64,000 nt of DNA from Paludibacter jiangxiensis (GCF_001618385.1 NZ_BDCR01000003.1:496001-560000), one strand, 5' to 3'. Positions 43,301-51,721 are shown, numbered from the stretch's first letter. Notes: generated by a model not told the origin, from the sequence alone. A program made the numbers and translations.

Positions 43301-44179
43301 GCCACGACGCGTTGCCGGTCCGAATGTAACATTCCCAATCTGTTTGATCGTGATCGGCGTATTGTCTTCACTGACGGCAACAACGGCTTTTTCAATGTCT
43401 GCCAGCGATTTGACATATCCCAATCCTCGGATCACATACTCCACCTGGTTCATTTCCATGGTTTCGGCACCAATGTCGAGGTTGGAATTTTGCACCGCTT
43501 TCATTACGTCCATCACCGTCACGCCATAGGTTTTCATGGCATCGGGATTGAGATCAATCTGATACTCTTTGACATAACCTCCGATGCTACCCACTTCCGA
43601 CACTCCGTCGGCCGATGCGAGCGAATATTTCACATAATAATCCTGAAGGGTACGTAGCTCCTGCGGATCCCACCCGCCGGTGGGCTTGCCGGTTTTGGGA
43701 TTCCGCCCTTCGAGCGTATACCAATAGACCTGTCCGAGTGCCGTAGCATCGGGGCCCAACGAGGGCTTGACGCCTTCGGGCAATGTGCCGGGCGGCAGCG
43801 AACTCAACTTTTCGAGCACCCGCGAACGACTCCAGTAAAACTCAACGTTATCCTTGAAAATGATGTAGATAAACGACATGCCGAACATGGAAGTACTCCG
43901 TATCGTTTTCACGCCGGGCATTCCCATCAGCGCAGTTGTCAAAGGATAAGTGATTTGATCCTGAATGTCTTTCGGTGAGCGTCCCATCCATTCGGTGGCT
44001 ACAATCTGCTGATTCTCCCCGTAATCCGGTATGGCATCCACCGGTACCGGATCGCGCGGCAGAAATGAGATGTTCCAATCGAAGGGAGCCGTAATAATTC
44101 CCCAGACAACAAAAATAACGAGCAAAATGATCGTTATCAGTTTATTCCGGAGAAAGAAACCGATAATCCGATTGTTCAT
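40349..44179 (-). CDS. cusA: CusA-type RND heavy-metal efflux pump
   Basis: 1276 residues, over 200 longer than E. coli CusA (about 1047). N-terminal helix, then PVPVDAIPDYGENQQIVATEWMGRSP and the porter domains. The proton-relay segment is SGIAIAIGVMVDIGIVFTEN with the expected Asp. The excess length includes about four more hydrophobic segments between the first half and the second porter domain (roughly 545-690). Methionine-rich clusters expected for Cu(I)/Ag(I) occur (LMPTSMPHAGVERN). It exports monovalent copper or silver from periplasm and cytoplasm. It starts 96 bases after the HMA-domain gene. Confidence 0.93.
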   Translation of the reverse strand: MNNRIIGFFLRNKLITIILLVIFVVWGIITAPFDWNISFLPRDPVPVDAIPDYGENQQIVATEWMGRSPKDIQDQITYPLTTALMGMPGVKTIRSTSMFGMSFIYIIFKDNVEFYWSRSRVLEKLSSLPPGTLPEGVKPSLGPDATALGQVYWYTLEGRNPKTGKPTGGWDPQELRTLQDYYVKYSLASADGVSEVGSIGGYVKEYQIDLNPDAMKTYGVTVMDVMKAVQNSNLDIGAETMEMNQVEYVIRGLGYVKSLADIEKAVVAVSEDNTPITIKQIGNVTFGPATRRGGLDKNGIEAVGGVVVARYKSNPLEVISNVKKKIAEMEQSLPSKTLPDGTVSKVTVVPFYDRTGLIRETIGTLETALTHEILICIIVIIVLVTNLRASAIISGLLPIAVLMTFIVMRLVGVDANIVALSGIAIAIGVMVDIGIVFTENIVRHLELPENKNLSKKQYDDLILTATTEVAPAIITALLTTIISFLPVFAMEAAEGKLFRPLAFTKTFAIVASMLLGLMVLPTLAKWIFSFKLNTPKLRKIVNGILIVAGLLFSIVWGTWTALALTLVGINNLTAHLWKEPWQRYQKYVNLGIAILFALYYLTEEWLPLGAQNHFALNFIFIILIVGIVLTLLSLMVHYYEPVLRWCLANKMKFLAIPVITLLFGIVIWLGVDRILGFAFDGIEKTGWHIRQSNGWQKATSVFPGIGKEFMPSLNEGSFLLMPTSMPHAGVERNIEYEKQLDRRLASIPEVEISVGKWGRVNSALDPANTQMFENVINYKPEYILDQDGHRRRFKTNSSGAYVLKNNMTYNPEKQGFAVIDTSLLIPAVHGNYFRQWRPQIHKPDDIWQEIVKVTQLPGLTSAPKLQPIETRLVMLSTGMRAPMGIKIYGPDLETIEKTGIAIEQHLKQMPSIEASSVFAERGVAAPYLLINIDREAIARYGLSVKEVQDVIQSAVGGMALSTTVEGRERFPVRVRYARELRSTPEDLKHILVPAMTDGSQIPLGELAKIEYASGPQMIRSENTFLTGYVTFDRKPEFAEVDVVNQADKFLKQQIDAGKLKLGKGVTYQFAGNYEQEIRATKRLSIVIPISLLLIFLILYRQFKTITASCIHFSGVFVAFAGGFILLWLYGQGWFLNFSFAGVNMRDLFQMHPINLSVAVWVGFIALFGLATNDGVIMGTYIHQIFEERKPDSVLAVREAVVEAGKKRVRPAMMTAAVAIIALLPVLTSTGKGADIMVPMAIPTFGGMIIQIMTMYVVPVLQAIWREREVKNSNIHH

Positions 44180-44275
44180 AAAATGTACGATTTACAATTG
44201 ACCATGTACCATTAAATCTGCATTCACATTACGCAAATTCAATTGGCACATTGGCATATTAAAGCATTAGCACAT

Positions 44276-44614
44276 TTATTTACCTCTCGGATATTTGCAG
44301 CAGCCAGGCAACGCATTGTAGGTTTTCGCATCGGCTTTATACTTTTCGGTATCATGACCGACAGCTGCAATTGCCTTGCTTACTTTATCGATATTGGTTT
44401 TACTGGCATCGAAAGTAATTTTCAGCACCTTAGTCAACTGACTCCAGTTGGCGGTAGTCACACCGGCTGTTTTGGCTGCCTTTTCGATACGGACTTTGCA
44501 CGATTCGCAATTGCCGGATACTTTCAGGGAGGCAGTTTGCACTGTTTTCTGAGCGTTGAGTTGAGCTGAAAATGCCACGATTATGGCTACGAGGATAAAT
44601 TTGATTGATTTCAT
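44276..44614 (-). CDS. Exported HMA-domain protein (copper chaperone-like)
   Basis: 112 residues. Signal peptide MKSIKFILVAIIVAFSAQLNAQ, then a heavy-metal-associated fold. The metal loop is GNCESCKVRIEKAAK near 33-47 (C-x2-C), followed by the usual beta-alpha-beta elements (VLKITFDASKTNIDKVSKAI). A C-terminal LPGCCKYPRGK adds two more cysteines. It could hand Cu(I) to the CusABC pump. It is upstream of cusA in the same direction. Confidence 0.88.
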   Translation of the reverse strand: MKSIKFILVAIIVAFSAQLNAQKTVQTASLKVSGNCESCKVRIEKAAKTAGVTTANWSQLTKVLKITFDASKTNIDKVSKAIAAVGHDTEKYKADAKTYNALPGCCKYPRGK

Positions 44615-44628
44615 GATTATTTTTTTTT

Positions 44629-44660
44629 AGAACCAAGAGTCAAGACATAAGAATCAAGAC
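44629..44660. repeat. Short direct-repeat tract (AAGA/TCAAGA units), copy 2
   Basis: AGAACCAAGAGTCAAGACATAAGAATCAAGAC style tract 15 bases before the start of the HMA-domain gene, similar to 38851-38876. Confidence 0.5.
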
Positions 44661-44774
44661 TATTGAGTTCGATTCTTGTTTGTTGAATTATAAAAATAAC
44701 GTATTGCTTCGACGTGTTACACGCGAAGATACAACAAGAGATTCCGGATCGGTACAATCCGAATAATCATTCAA

Positions 44775-45248
44775 TCAAATCAAAAGGACGGATTTCAGGC
44801 TAAGCAGGTGCCTGGAGGAGTATAAAGGGGGTGGATAAACGTGTTCTGTCGTTACGACCGGACATTCGAAAATTGCAGATAACAGCTGACTGCTGGGTAA
44901 ATCAACATGCCACGTAAAATCGGCATTGACGGAAATCTTAGCTATCTGATCGTTCAGATCTATTTGCAGTCGGGTGATTTTACAGCAATCTTTCGTTCCG
45001 GCGTGTGACATATGTCCGCACGACATCGGTTTTGGGGTCGAGTGCTTTGCTGCACAACAATCGGGGTCAGCAGTTTTTTCGACAGGCGCAGCCGGCTGAC
45101 TGGCCATGGAAAGCTCCTTTGCAATTTTACCAATACCCTTTGCGCTGCATTCATGACAACAGTAATGAATGTAGTTGACACCACTGCCTACCAGAAATAC
45201 AACACCGGCCAGCAAGGTGATGGTTAAATATCGGAACAATTGCTTCAT
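44775..45248 (-). CDS. HYC_CC_PP family protein, Cys/His-rich
   Basis: About 157 residues from Met4 of the open frame (45248). N-terminal hydrophobic segment (LTITLLAGVVFLVGSGVNY). The family's name motifs are all present: HYC (HYCCHEC near 31-37), CC pairs (DPDCCAAK, TKDCCKI) and PP (VYPPPLYSS). Further metal-type ligands are CGHMSHAG. This Bacteroidota family is often next to copper genes and is likely a metal sensor or carrier at the membrane, but its activity is not known. I prefer Met4 because the -7 promoter box overlaps Met1. Confidence 0.8.
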   Translation of the reverse strand: MKQLFRYLTITLLAGVVFLVGSGVNYIHYCCHECSAKGIGKIAKELSMASQPAAPVEKTADPDCCAAKHSTPKPMSCGHMSHAGTKDCCKITRLQIDLNDQIAKISVNADFTWHVDLPSSQLLSAIFECPVVTTEHVYPPPLYSSRHLLSLKSVLLI

Positions 45249-45254
45249 CGGGTG

Positions 45255-45262
45255 CAAAGATA
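45255..45262 (-). promoter_or_regulatory. -7 promoter box at the start of the HYC_CC_PP gene
   Basis: Minus strand TATCTTTG (exact), -33 poor (TTTA at 22 nt). Predicted transcription start near 45250 would leave only about 2 nt before the ATG at 45248, so the mRNA may be close to leaderless. Confidence 0.5.
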
Positions 45263-45333
45263 CATTCCGGAAAGAGGCTATTAATAAACAACCGGTATGC
45301 TTTTATGTTTTTTTGAGAAAAAGGAGGAGTGAA

Positions 45334-45360
45334 AAATAAAAAAGTCCCGATAAACGGGAC
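45334..45360 (-). terminator. Terminator of the GNAT gene pair
   Basis: Minus strand: stem GTCCCG/CGGGAC (arms 45355-45360 and 45344-45349) around a 5-base loop, followed by a run of six T. It lies directly after the GNAT stop. Confidence 0.85.
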
Positions 45361-45365
45361 CTTCA

Positions 45366-45902
45366 TTATAATTCTTCCAAACGCTTTAAATCGTAGTACA
45401 TGATGCGGGCATCGGAGTCTACGTCGTCGTTGGTAATGTAGTAAAAACCGTTTTTTTCGTAGAAGGGAAGCGATTCCTTGATTCCTTCCACCGTAAGGAA
45501 ACGGCAACCTGTAAAGCGGTTTGTCATCAGCCAGCGTTTCACAAAATCGACCACGGCCGTACCGACTTGTTGGTTTTGATAATATTTGGAAACACCCAGC
45601 TGAACCATTTTCACTGCCGGATAACTAATATATTTTTTCCCGATAGGCAGGTATTCGAAAAAATATTTTTTCCATCTACCGGTGATTGGCGTCGACTCAA
45701 GCGTAATTCTGTCGTTTGTCAGAGCCACAAAAGCAATTGTTTCGTCAGCGTTTTCTATTAAATAAGTAACCGACAACAACTGTTTGTCGTACGATTTGGC
45801 TCCGTCAAAAAGGTATGAATTAACGTCTTCACGTCCACAATCGAAAGGCTTCAATTGAAGATCCTGAGTAAGACGAATCATCTTGCATGTGGAAAAATCC
45901 AT
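45366..45902 (-). CDS. GNAT family acetyltransferase
   Basis: 178 residues. The GNAT acetyl-CoA loop appears as QLGVSKYYQNQQVGTAVVDF (V-x-x-x-x-Q-x-x-G-T type) around 100-120, followed by FLTVEGIKESLPFYEKNGF, typical of motif B. Residues 14-40 (LKPFDCGREDVNSYLFDGAK) resemble the opening of the toxin-like GNAT enzymes (TacT type: FDCGxxxLNxYL). A small protein gene lies 3 bases upstream. Substrate (aminoacyl-tRNA or small molecule) is not known. Confidence 0.82.
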   Translation of the reverse strand: MDFSTCKMIRLTQDLQLKPFDCGREDVNSYLFDGAKSYDKQLLSVTYLIENADETIAFVALTNDRITLESTPITGRWKKYFFEYLPIGKKYISYPAVKMVQLGVSKYYQNQQVGTAVVDFVKRWLMTNRFTGCRFLTVEGIKESLPFYEKNGFYYITNDDVDSDARIMYYDLKRLEEL

Positions 45903-45905
45903 GGC

Positions 45906-46067
45906 TTATCGAAAATTAGAAATAGCAGCTAACTGAGCAAAGTGATTAAATGTGCGTTCTTTTTCCACACGACATGCTTTATTCACATCTGCTTCTTTCA
46001 TTTCATTGATAAAATTAATCGCATCAATCCCTTTCAACACGGGAGTTTCTTTGTTCGGTTTGGTCAT
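45906..46067 (-). CDS. Small protein upstream of the GNAT gene, possible antitoxin
   Basis: 53 residues from the Met at 46067, beginning MTKPNKETPVLKG and containing FINEMKEADVNKACRVEKER. The longer open frame to 46169 is not favoured, as a -7 box sits at 46102-46095, just before this start. It ends 3 bases before the GNAT start. No known antitoxin family is recognised; the pairing with a TacT-like GNAT is the only reason to suspect one. Confidence 0.6.
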   Translation of the reverse strand: MTKPNKETPVLKGIDAINFINEMKEADVNKACRVEKERTFNHFAQLAAISNFR

Positions 46068-46094
46068 ACTTTTGGTTAGATGAAAAAAGTCGGA

Positions 46095-46102
46095 CAAAAT
46101 TA
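46095..46102 (-). promoter_or_regulatory. -7 promoter box for the GNAT gene pair
   Basis: Minus strand TAATTTTG, exact match to TAnnTTTG; no good -33 seen. It is 28 bases before the small protein start. Confidence 0.5.
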
Positions 46103-46391
46103 CAGCAAATAGTTTACAATGATGTTGCCGTATTGCAAAAAATAGAGCACCAGGACATGCAAAAAACATTAACTAATTCAAACTGAATTAAAAATATCCG
46201 CATACATTTCAACAAATGGCTAAAATCAATTAATTGACATTTTGTCCGTTATAAAATTGGCAAACACATCCCGTTTGTAGTTTTTAAAGAATAGAAATTT
46301 AAGAAAACATAAGTTCAAAAACGCTATCAAAAACTCCCCCGCATAAGATTCCAAAAGCAGGAAGCAACAACCTCTATTGAAAACTAATGCG

Positions 46392-46399
46392 TAACTTTG
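46392..46399 (+). promoter_or_regulatory. -7 promoter box for uvrA
   Basis: TAACTTTG, exact -7 match; no clear -33. Its end is one base from the ATG at 46401, so that ATG lies upstream of the likely transcription start (about 46404). Confidence 0.55.
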
Positions 46400-46421
46400 C
46401 ATGTTTCATAATCAAGCATCC

Positions 46422-49223
46422 ATGTCCAATAAAGGAAATATTATAATCAAAGGAGCCAGAGTCAATAATCTCAAAAACATCGACGTTGAGATTCCCCGCA
46501 ACTCTCTGGTAGTCATCACCGGACTGTCCGGTTCCGGCAAATCATCATTAGCGTTCGACACGCTGTATGCCGAAGGACAACGCCGCTACGTAGAAAGTCT
46601 CTCTTCATATGCCCGTCAGTTTTTGGGGCGTATGAACAAACCCGAAGTTGACTACATAAAAGGGCTCCCCCCCGCCATTGCCATTCAGCAAAAGGTAAAC
46701 ACCCGCAATCCGCGCTCCACGGTAGGAACCTCAACCGAAATTTACGAATACATCAAGCTGCTTTACTCCCGCGTTGGTAAAACTTATTCACCCGTATCGG
46801 GCGAACCGGTCAAGAAACACACGGTGGAAGACGTGATTAACTATTTCACCGCCTTACAGGAAGGGACTCCTGTCATTGTCATGGTGCCCTTTATTGTTCC
46901 CGAAGGCAGAACAGTTGAAAAACACGCGGAAATTCTACAAAAGGAAGGTTTCAACCGTTTGAAAGTTGGTGAAGAGTTTATGCGTATTGCCGATGCCGTA
47001 AAAAACGGAGCTTTGAAAACGAAAGCCGGGATTTTTGTGGTGGTCGACCGCCTTGCATCACAAACCGACAAAGAGACCCTCAGCCGACTCGCCGACTCCG
47101 TCGAAACTGCCTTCTTTGAAGGGAAAAACAGTTGCGTCCTTGAAGTACTGGGCGAAGAAGAAACCCACCAACAACTCTTCTCGAAATCGTTCGAGGCCGA
47201 TGGCATCACCTTTGAAGAACCATCGGAACAGTTATTCAGTTTCAACAGCCCGGTAGGTGCCTGTCCCCGTTGCGAAGGATTCGGCAAAGTGATCGGCATT
47301 GACGAAAATCTGGTAATCCCTAACAAACAACTCTCGGTATACGAAGACGCCGTGCTTTGCTGGCGCGGTGAGGTGATGGGCGAATGGAAAAAACAGGTGG
47401 TAGCTGGAGCCCGCAAAGCAGGTTTCCCTATTCACCATCCCTACATCGACCTGACCAAAGAGGAGAAAAAGATGCTTTGGGAAGGATGCAAATATTTTGA
47501 AGGGATAGACGCGTTCTTCCGCTTTCTGGAAACCAATCAGTACAAAATCCAATACCGGGTGATGCTGGCTCGTTACAGAGGCAAAACCATTTGTCCCGAA
47601 TGCCACGGCACCCGCCTGAAAAAAGAGGCTCAATGGGTAAAAATCGGCGGCAAATCCATTTCCGAGCTGGTAGAACTCCCTATGTCGGAACTCAAGCAGT
47701 TTTTCGACACGCTGGAACTGAACGAACAAGAGATGCAGATCACCAAACGACTGCTTATCGAGATCAACAACCGCATACAGTTCCTGCTCGATGTGGGATT
47801 AAGTTACCTCACCCTAAACCGGCTCTCCAACACACTGTCGGGCGGTGAAAGCCAGCGCATCAACTTAGCCACTTCGCTGGGAAGCAGCCTTGTGGGCTCT
47901 CTCTACATCCTCGACGAACCGAGCATCGGGCTTCACTCGCGCGACACTGCCCTGCTGGTGAAAGTACTGAAACAGTTGCGTGATCTGGGCAACACCGTTG
48001 TGGTAGTGGAGCACGACGAAGATATTATCCGTGCTGCCGACTACATCATCGACATCGGTCCAAATGCAGGACGATTGGGCGGAGAAGTAGTACTGACGTC
48101 GCCCCTGCCGGTACCGCAGGAGACCATTGCCAAAACAAAACAATCGCACACACTCAATTACCTTGCCGGAACAGAGAAGATTCCGGTACCGGCCAAGCGC
48201 CGCAAGTGGAACAACTACATTGAGGTAAAGGGAGCCAATGAAAACAACCTGAAAAATATTTCAGTACGCTTCCCACTCAACGTGATGACGGTGGTTACCG
48301 GCGTGAGCGGTAGCGGCAAGTCGTCGCTGGTGCGCGACATTCTGTACCCTGCCCTGAAAAAACATTACGGCGGCGTGGCCGAACATGTGGGCGTGTATGG
48401 CCAACTCGACGGCAGTATGCACCTCGCTAATGACATCGAGTTTGTGGATCAGAATCCGATCGGCAAGTCGTCGCGCTCCAACCCAGTGACCTACATGAAG
48501 GCCTACGACGAAATCCGGCGTCTTTTTGCCGAACAACAGTTGGCCAAACAGATGGGCTTTTCCGCATCGCACTTCTCATTCAACGTGGAGGGCGGACGCT
48601 GTGAAGAGTGCCAGGGCGAGGGAACAATCACTGTAGAGATGCAGTTTATGGCTGACATCACGCTCGAATGCGAACATTGCCATGGCAAACGGTTCAAATC
48701 GGATGTGCTGGAGGTGATGTATAACGGTGCCAGTATCTTCGACGTGCTGGAGATGACCGTCGACCAGTCCATCGAGTTCTTCGCCGCAGGCAAAGGACTC
48801 ACCGAAAAGAAAATTGTAAAACGATTGAAACCTCTGCAAGACGTGGGGCTTGGCTATATCAAACTGGGACAGGCATCAAGCACCCTCTCTGGCGGTGAAA
48901 GCCAGCGCGTGAAACTGGCCTCGTTCCTCTCCGAAGAGAAAACATCGCCGATGCTCTTCGTGTTCGACGAACCGACCACCGGGTTGCACTTCCACGACAT
49001 CAAGACGCTGATGAAAGCCTTCGACGCCCTGATCGACCGCGGACACACGGTCATCATCATCGAGCACAACATGGAGGTGATTAAATGCGCTGACCACATT
49101 ATCGATCTCGGTCCCGAAAGCGGTGCCGGTGGTGGTGAAATTGTATTCGAGGGAACTCCCGAAAAATTGGTACTGTGTGAGAAGTCGCATACCGGACTGT
49201 TTTTGGAAAAGGAGTTGAAATAA
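46422..49223 (+). CDS. uvrA: UvrABC excinuclease subunit A
   Basis: 933 residues from Met at 46422 ([20 protein letters not shown]), preferred over the ATG at 46401, which abuts the -7 box. Two ABC ATPase modules: Walker [10 protein letters not shown] and GVSGSGKSS, signatures [12 protein letters not shown] and [12 protein letters not shown]. Zinc-binding C-x2-C pairs occur in [19 protein letters not shown] and [18 protein letters not shown]. It recognises bulky DNA damage in nucleotide excision repair. uvrB and uvrC are not nearby. Confidence 0.96.
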   Translation: MSNKGNIIIKGARVNNLKNIDVEIPRNSLVVITGLSGSGKSSLAFDTLYAEGQRRYVESLSSYARQFLGRMNKPEVDYIKGLPPAIAIQQKVNTRNPRSTVGTSTEIYEYIKLLYSRVGKTYSPVSGEPVKKHTVEDVINYFTALQEGTPVIVMVPFIVPEGRTVEKHAEILQKEGFNRLKVGEEFMRIADAVKNGALKTKAGIFVVVDRLASQTDKETLSRLADSVETAFFEGKNSCVLEVLGEEETHQQLFSKSFEADGITFEEPSEQLFSFNSPVGACPRCEGFGKVIGIDENLVIPNKQLSVYEDAVLCWRGEVMGEWKKQVVAGARKAGFPIHHPYIDLTKEEKKMLWEGCKYFEGIDAFFRFLETNQYKIQYRVMLARYRGKTICPECHGTRLKKEAQWVKIGGKSISELVELPMSELKQFFDTLELNEQEMQITKRLLIEINNRIQFLLDVGLSYLTLNRLSNTLSGGESQRINLATSLGSSLVGSLYILDEPSIGLHSRDTALLVKVLKQLRDLGNTVVVVEHDEDIIRAADYIIDIGPNAGRLGGEVVLTSPLPVPQETIAKTKQSHTLNYLAGTEKIPVPAKRRKWNNYIEVKGANENNLKNISVRFPLNVMTVVTGVSGSGKSSLVRDILYPALKKHYGGVAEHVGVYGQLDGSMHLANDIEFVDQNPIGKSSRSNPVTYMKAYDEIRRLFAEQQLAKQMGFSASHFSFNVEGGRCEECQGEGTITVEMQFMADITLECEHCHGKRFKSDVLEVMYNGASIFDVLEMTVDQSIEFFAAGKGLTEKKIVKRLKPLQDVGLGYIKLGQASSTLSGGESQRVKLASFLSEEKTSPMLFVFDEPTTGLHFHDIKTLMKAFDALIDRGHTVIIIEHNMEVIKCADHIIDLGPESGAGGGEIVFEGTPEKLVLCEKSHTGLFLEKELK

Positions 49224-49302
49224 AAGAAATTATTGGATATTACACCGAAATAAAACGCATCCATTATATTCGTTTTCCTCAGCGGTCTTTGCGAAAAACT
49301 TT

Positions 49303-49345
49303 GCGTTCTTTGCGGTAAAAATCTGAGATTAACCGCAAAGAACGC
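49303..49345. repeat. Intergenic palindrome, CTTTGCG family
   Basis: Perfect 14-bp arms GCGTTCTTTGCGGT (49303-49316) and ACCGCAAAGAACGC (49332-49345), with outer CTTTGCG/CGCAAAG pairing extending it to about 49288-49360. Sequences of this kind are common between genes in many bacteria. It lies just after uvrA. Confidence 0.8.
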
Positions 49346-49428
49346 TGAGAATGCGCAAAGCACACAAAGCATAGGTGTATCAGGCAAATAAACATAGCCC
49401 TAAATAGAATAACCTGAAGGTAAAAGAC

Positions 49429-49779
49429 ATGGCATATTACATCATCAAGGTATTGATCTCGGCCATCCTGATTGTGGCCATCTCCGAAATATCGAAACGA
49501 AGTTCGCTGGTAGGCAGCATCTTTGCTTCCATCCCACTCCTCTCGTTGATGGCTTTCGTGTGGATGCATATCGACACCAAGGATGTACATAAAATTGCCG
49601 ACCTTTCGTCAGGCATCTTTTGGCTGGTGATACCGTCACTGAGTTTTTTTATCCTGTTTCCGGTACTGCTGCGCAAAGGGATGAACTTTTACCTATCGCT
49701 AACGCTTTCCACTCTGGTGATGGTGTTGTTCTATTTTGGAATGATCTATCTTTTGAAAAGGTGCGGGGTGAATTTGTGA
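49429..49779 (+). CDS. DUF3147 family membrane protein
   Basis: 116 residues with about four hydrophobic segments (YIIKVLISAILIVAISEI, SIFASIPLLSLMAFVW, GIFWLVIPSLSFFILFPVLL, LTLSTLVMVLFYFGMIYLL). This matches the small integral membrane family DUF3147 in length and pattern. Function unknown. It is 56 bases before the DUF523 gene. Confidence 0.8.
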   Translation: MAYYIIKVLISAILIVAISEISKRSSLVGSIFASIPLLSLMAFVWMHIDTKDVHKIADLSSGIFWLVIPSLSFFILFPVLLRKGMNFYLSLTLSTLVMVLFYFGMIYLLKRCGVNL

Positions 49780-49835
49780 GAAGAATAACAGAACCAAGAG
49801 ATACACAAAAATAATTATTTTCAAACAACCATCGC

Positions 49836-50249
49836 ATGAAACTTTGTAGTGCCTGCCTGTTGGGACTTGCCTGCCGATATAACGGCGAGAGCGTTCCCCC
49901 TGAAAAAGTATTGCGTCTGGCCAAAGAAGAGGTATTGATACCGGTCTGCCCCGAACAGATGGGCGGCTTGTCCACACCTCGTCCGGCGGTAGAGCTCAAA
50001 AACGGCCGCGCGGTTACCGCCGACGGAGAAGACGTAACCGAGAATTTTGAAGCTGGAGCCCGTCAGGTACTGGAAATTGCACGGCTGTATGGCATTGACA
50101 CCATAATTCTCAAGCAACGAAGCCCTTCATGCGGATGCGGACAAGTGTACGACGGCACCTTTTCTGGATCGGTCGTCCCCGGCAATGGAATCACAGCAAA
50201 GCTGCTTTTGGAAAACGGAGTGAAAGTGCTGACGGAAGAAGATTTGTAA
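49836..50249 (+). CDS. DUF523 domain protein
   Basis: 137 residues. Cysteine-containing motifs CSACLLGLACRYNG (3-16), VCPEQMGGLSTPRP, and KQRSPSCGCGQVYDG are all as in DUF523. The cysteines could bind metal. The family is widespread and its function not established. A structured intergenic region follows. Confidence 0.88.
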   Translation: MKLCSACLLGLACRYNGESVPPEKVLRLAKEEVLIPVCPEQMGGLSTPRPAVELKNGRAVTADGEDVTENFEAGARQVLEIARLYGIDTIILKQRSPSCGCGQVYDGTFSGSVVPGNGITAKLLLENGVKVLTEEDL

Positions 50250-50272
50250 GAGTTCATTTCAACCATTACAGC

Positions 50273-50462
50273 TTTAATCTATTCAGACAAAAATCAGGGA
50301 CGGAGTCCTGTTGTCTTGGTAGAAAAGACAAAAACAGATATCCAAGGGGCATAGCCCTGTCGTCTGGAATATCAAACAGATTAAAATTGAGACATCAGGG
50401 CTAAAGCCCCTCAAAATAGGACGTGTCGATTGGAGCTACCAAGATGCCGGGGCTACGCCCCT
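50273..50462. repeat. Cluster of GC hairpins in an intergenic region
   Basis: Within about 190 bases: CAGGGACGGAGTCCTG (50295-50310), TTGTCTT/AAGACAA (50311-50331), GGGGC-ATA-GCCCT (50345-50358), GGGCTAAAGCCC (50397-50408) and GGGGC-TAC-GCCCC (50449-50461). Outer arms TTTAATCT (50273-50280) and AGATTAAA (50378-50385), and CTTGGT (50315-50320) with ACCAAG (50438-50443), suggest higher-order folding. No reading frame or transposase; function unknown. Confidence 0.6.
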
Positions 50463-50540
50463 TGAAAACGACTTTATGCTGATGAATATTTATTTTTGAC
50501 AAGACGTATAAAAGCTCATACATACAAAAGAACATTTTTC

Positions 50541-50600
50541 AACCATTAAGGCATTTAGGAAATAAAGAACATCACTTAATCACCTCAATTTCTTAATGGT
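50541..50600. repeat. Intergenic palindrome of the ACCATTAAG type, copy 2
   Basis: Arms AACCATTAAG (50541-50550) and CTTAATGGT (50592-50600), related to 40316-40356. It lies 36 bases before the AICAR transformylase gene. Confidence 0.55.
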
Positions 50601-50635
50601 AAAATAAGAAACAACAACATAAACCTCACTATATT

Positions 50636-51721
50636 ATGAAACTGAAATACGGAATGAATCCTTATCAGGATTATGCGGAAATAATTGACCCGAAAGGTGC
50701 TTTGACGCTGAAAAACGGCAACCCGAGTGTAATTAACGTGCTGGATGCCCTCAACTCGTGGCAACTGGTAAAAGAGGCAAGCGCTACGCTGAACACCGAA
50801 GCAGCCACCTCGTTCAAACACGTAACGCCATCGGGTGTAGCAATTGCGAAAACGCTGACCGAAGCCGAAAAGCAGGCCTACCTGATTAAGAACGAGCTCT
50901 CACCGCTGGCATCGGCATACGCCCGGGCACGCGGTACCGACCGACTGGCATCATTCGGCGATTTTATAGCCCTCAGCCATCCGGTGGATAAGGCAACAGC
51001 GCTGCTTATCAAGTCGGAAGTATGCGACGGCATCGTGGCTCCGGGCTACGAACCCGAAGCTTTGGAAATTCTTGCCGCCAAGAAAAAGGGAGGCTTCGTG
51101 GTATTCGAAATCGATGCTACCTATGAACCCGAAGAGGTGGAATCGCGTGAAGTGTTCGGCATCACCGTAAAGCAGAAACGTAACAACCTTCACGTGTCGG
51201 ACGAAATGTTCTCTAAAGTGGTTACCGCCAACAAGAACGTACCGGCTAAAATTCTGAACGACCTGAAACTGGGTTTCATCACCCTGAAATATACCATGTC
51301 GAACTCCATTTGCGTGGTCAACAACGGACATGTGATCGGTATCGGCTCCGGCCAGCAGTCGCGCATCCTCTGCTCGGGACTGGCACTGGGCAAAGCCAAT
51401 ATCTGGTATCAGAAGTCGCAACTCGACTACTCGTTTCTGAACGAACAGACCGACCTGAAACGCACCGACCTCGACCAATTGATCGAGCAAAAACGCGAAG
51501 AGGCTTTCGGCAACCAAATCATGTTGAACCAGCTTCCAGACTCTTGCCTGTTGTCGGACGGATTTTTCCCGCAGAAAGATAACATCGAACTGGCTCACAA
51601 ATACGGTGTAAAATATATTGCCACGCCGATGGGTTCCATCCGCGATCAGGAAATCATCGATACTTGCGATAAGCTGGGTATCACGCTCATCAATACCGGT
51701 GTGCGGTTGTTCCACCACTAA
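50636..51721 (+). CDS. Phosphoribosylaminoimidazolecarboxamide formyltransferase, stand-alone
   Basis: 361 residues that cover only the AICAR transformylase domain of PurH; the IMP cyclohydrolase domain is absent. The catalytic Lys-His pair is in SFKHVTPSGVA near 60-70, and the tail DGFFPQKDNIELA, MGSIRDQEIIDTCDK and TGVRLFHH match the family. It transfers a formyl group from 10-formyl-THF to AICAR in purine synthesis, so closing the ring to IMP needs another protein. Stand-alone forms are known in several bacteria. Confidence 0.88.
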   Translation: MKLKYGMNPYQDYAEIIDPKGALTLKNGNPSVINVLDALNSWQLVKEASATLNTEAATSFKHVTPSGVAIAKTLTEAEKQAYLIKNELSPLASAYARARGTDRLASFGDFIALSHPVDKATALLIKSEVCDGIVAPGYEPEALEILAAKKKGGFVVFEIDATYEPEEVESREVFGITVKQKRNNLHVSDEMFSKVVTANKNVPAKILNDLKLGFITLKYTMSNSICVVNNGHVIGIGSGQQSRILCSGLALGKANIWYQKSQLDYSFLNEQTDLKRTDLDQLIEQKREEAFGNQIMLNQLPDSCLLSDGFFPQKDNIELAHKYGVKYIATPMGSIRDQEIIDTCDKLGITLINTGVRLFHH

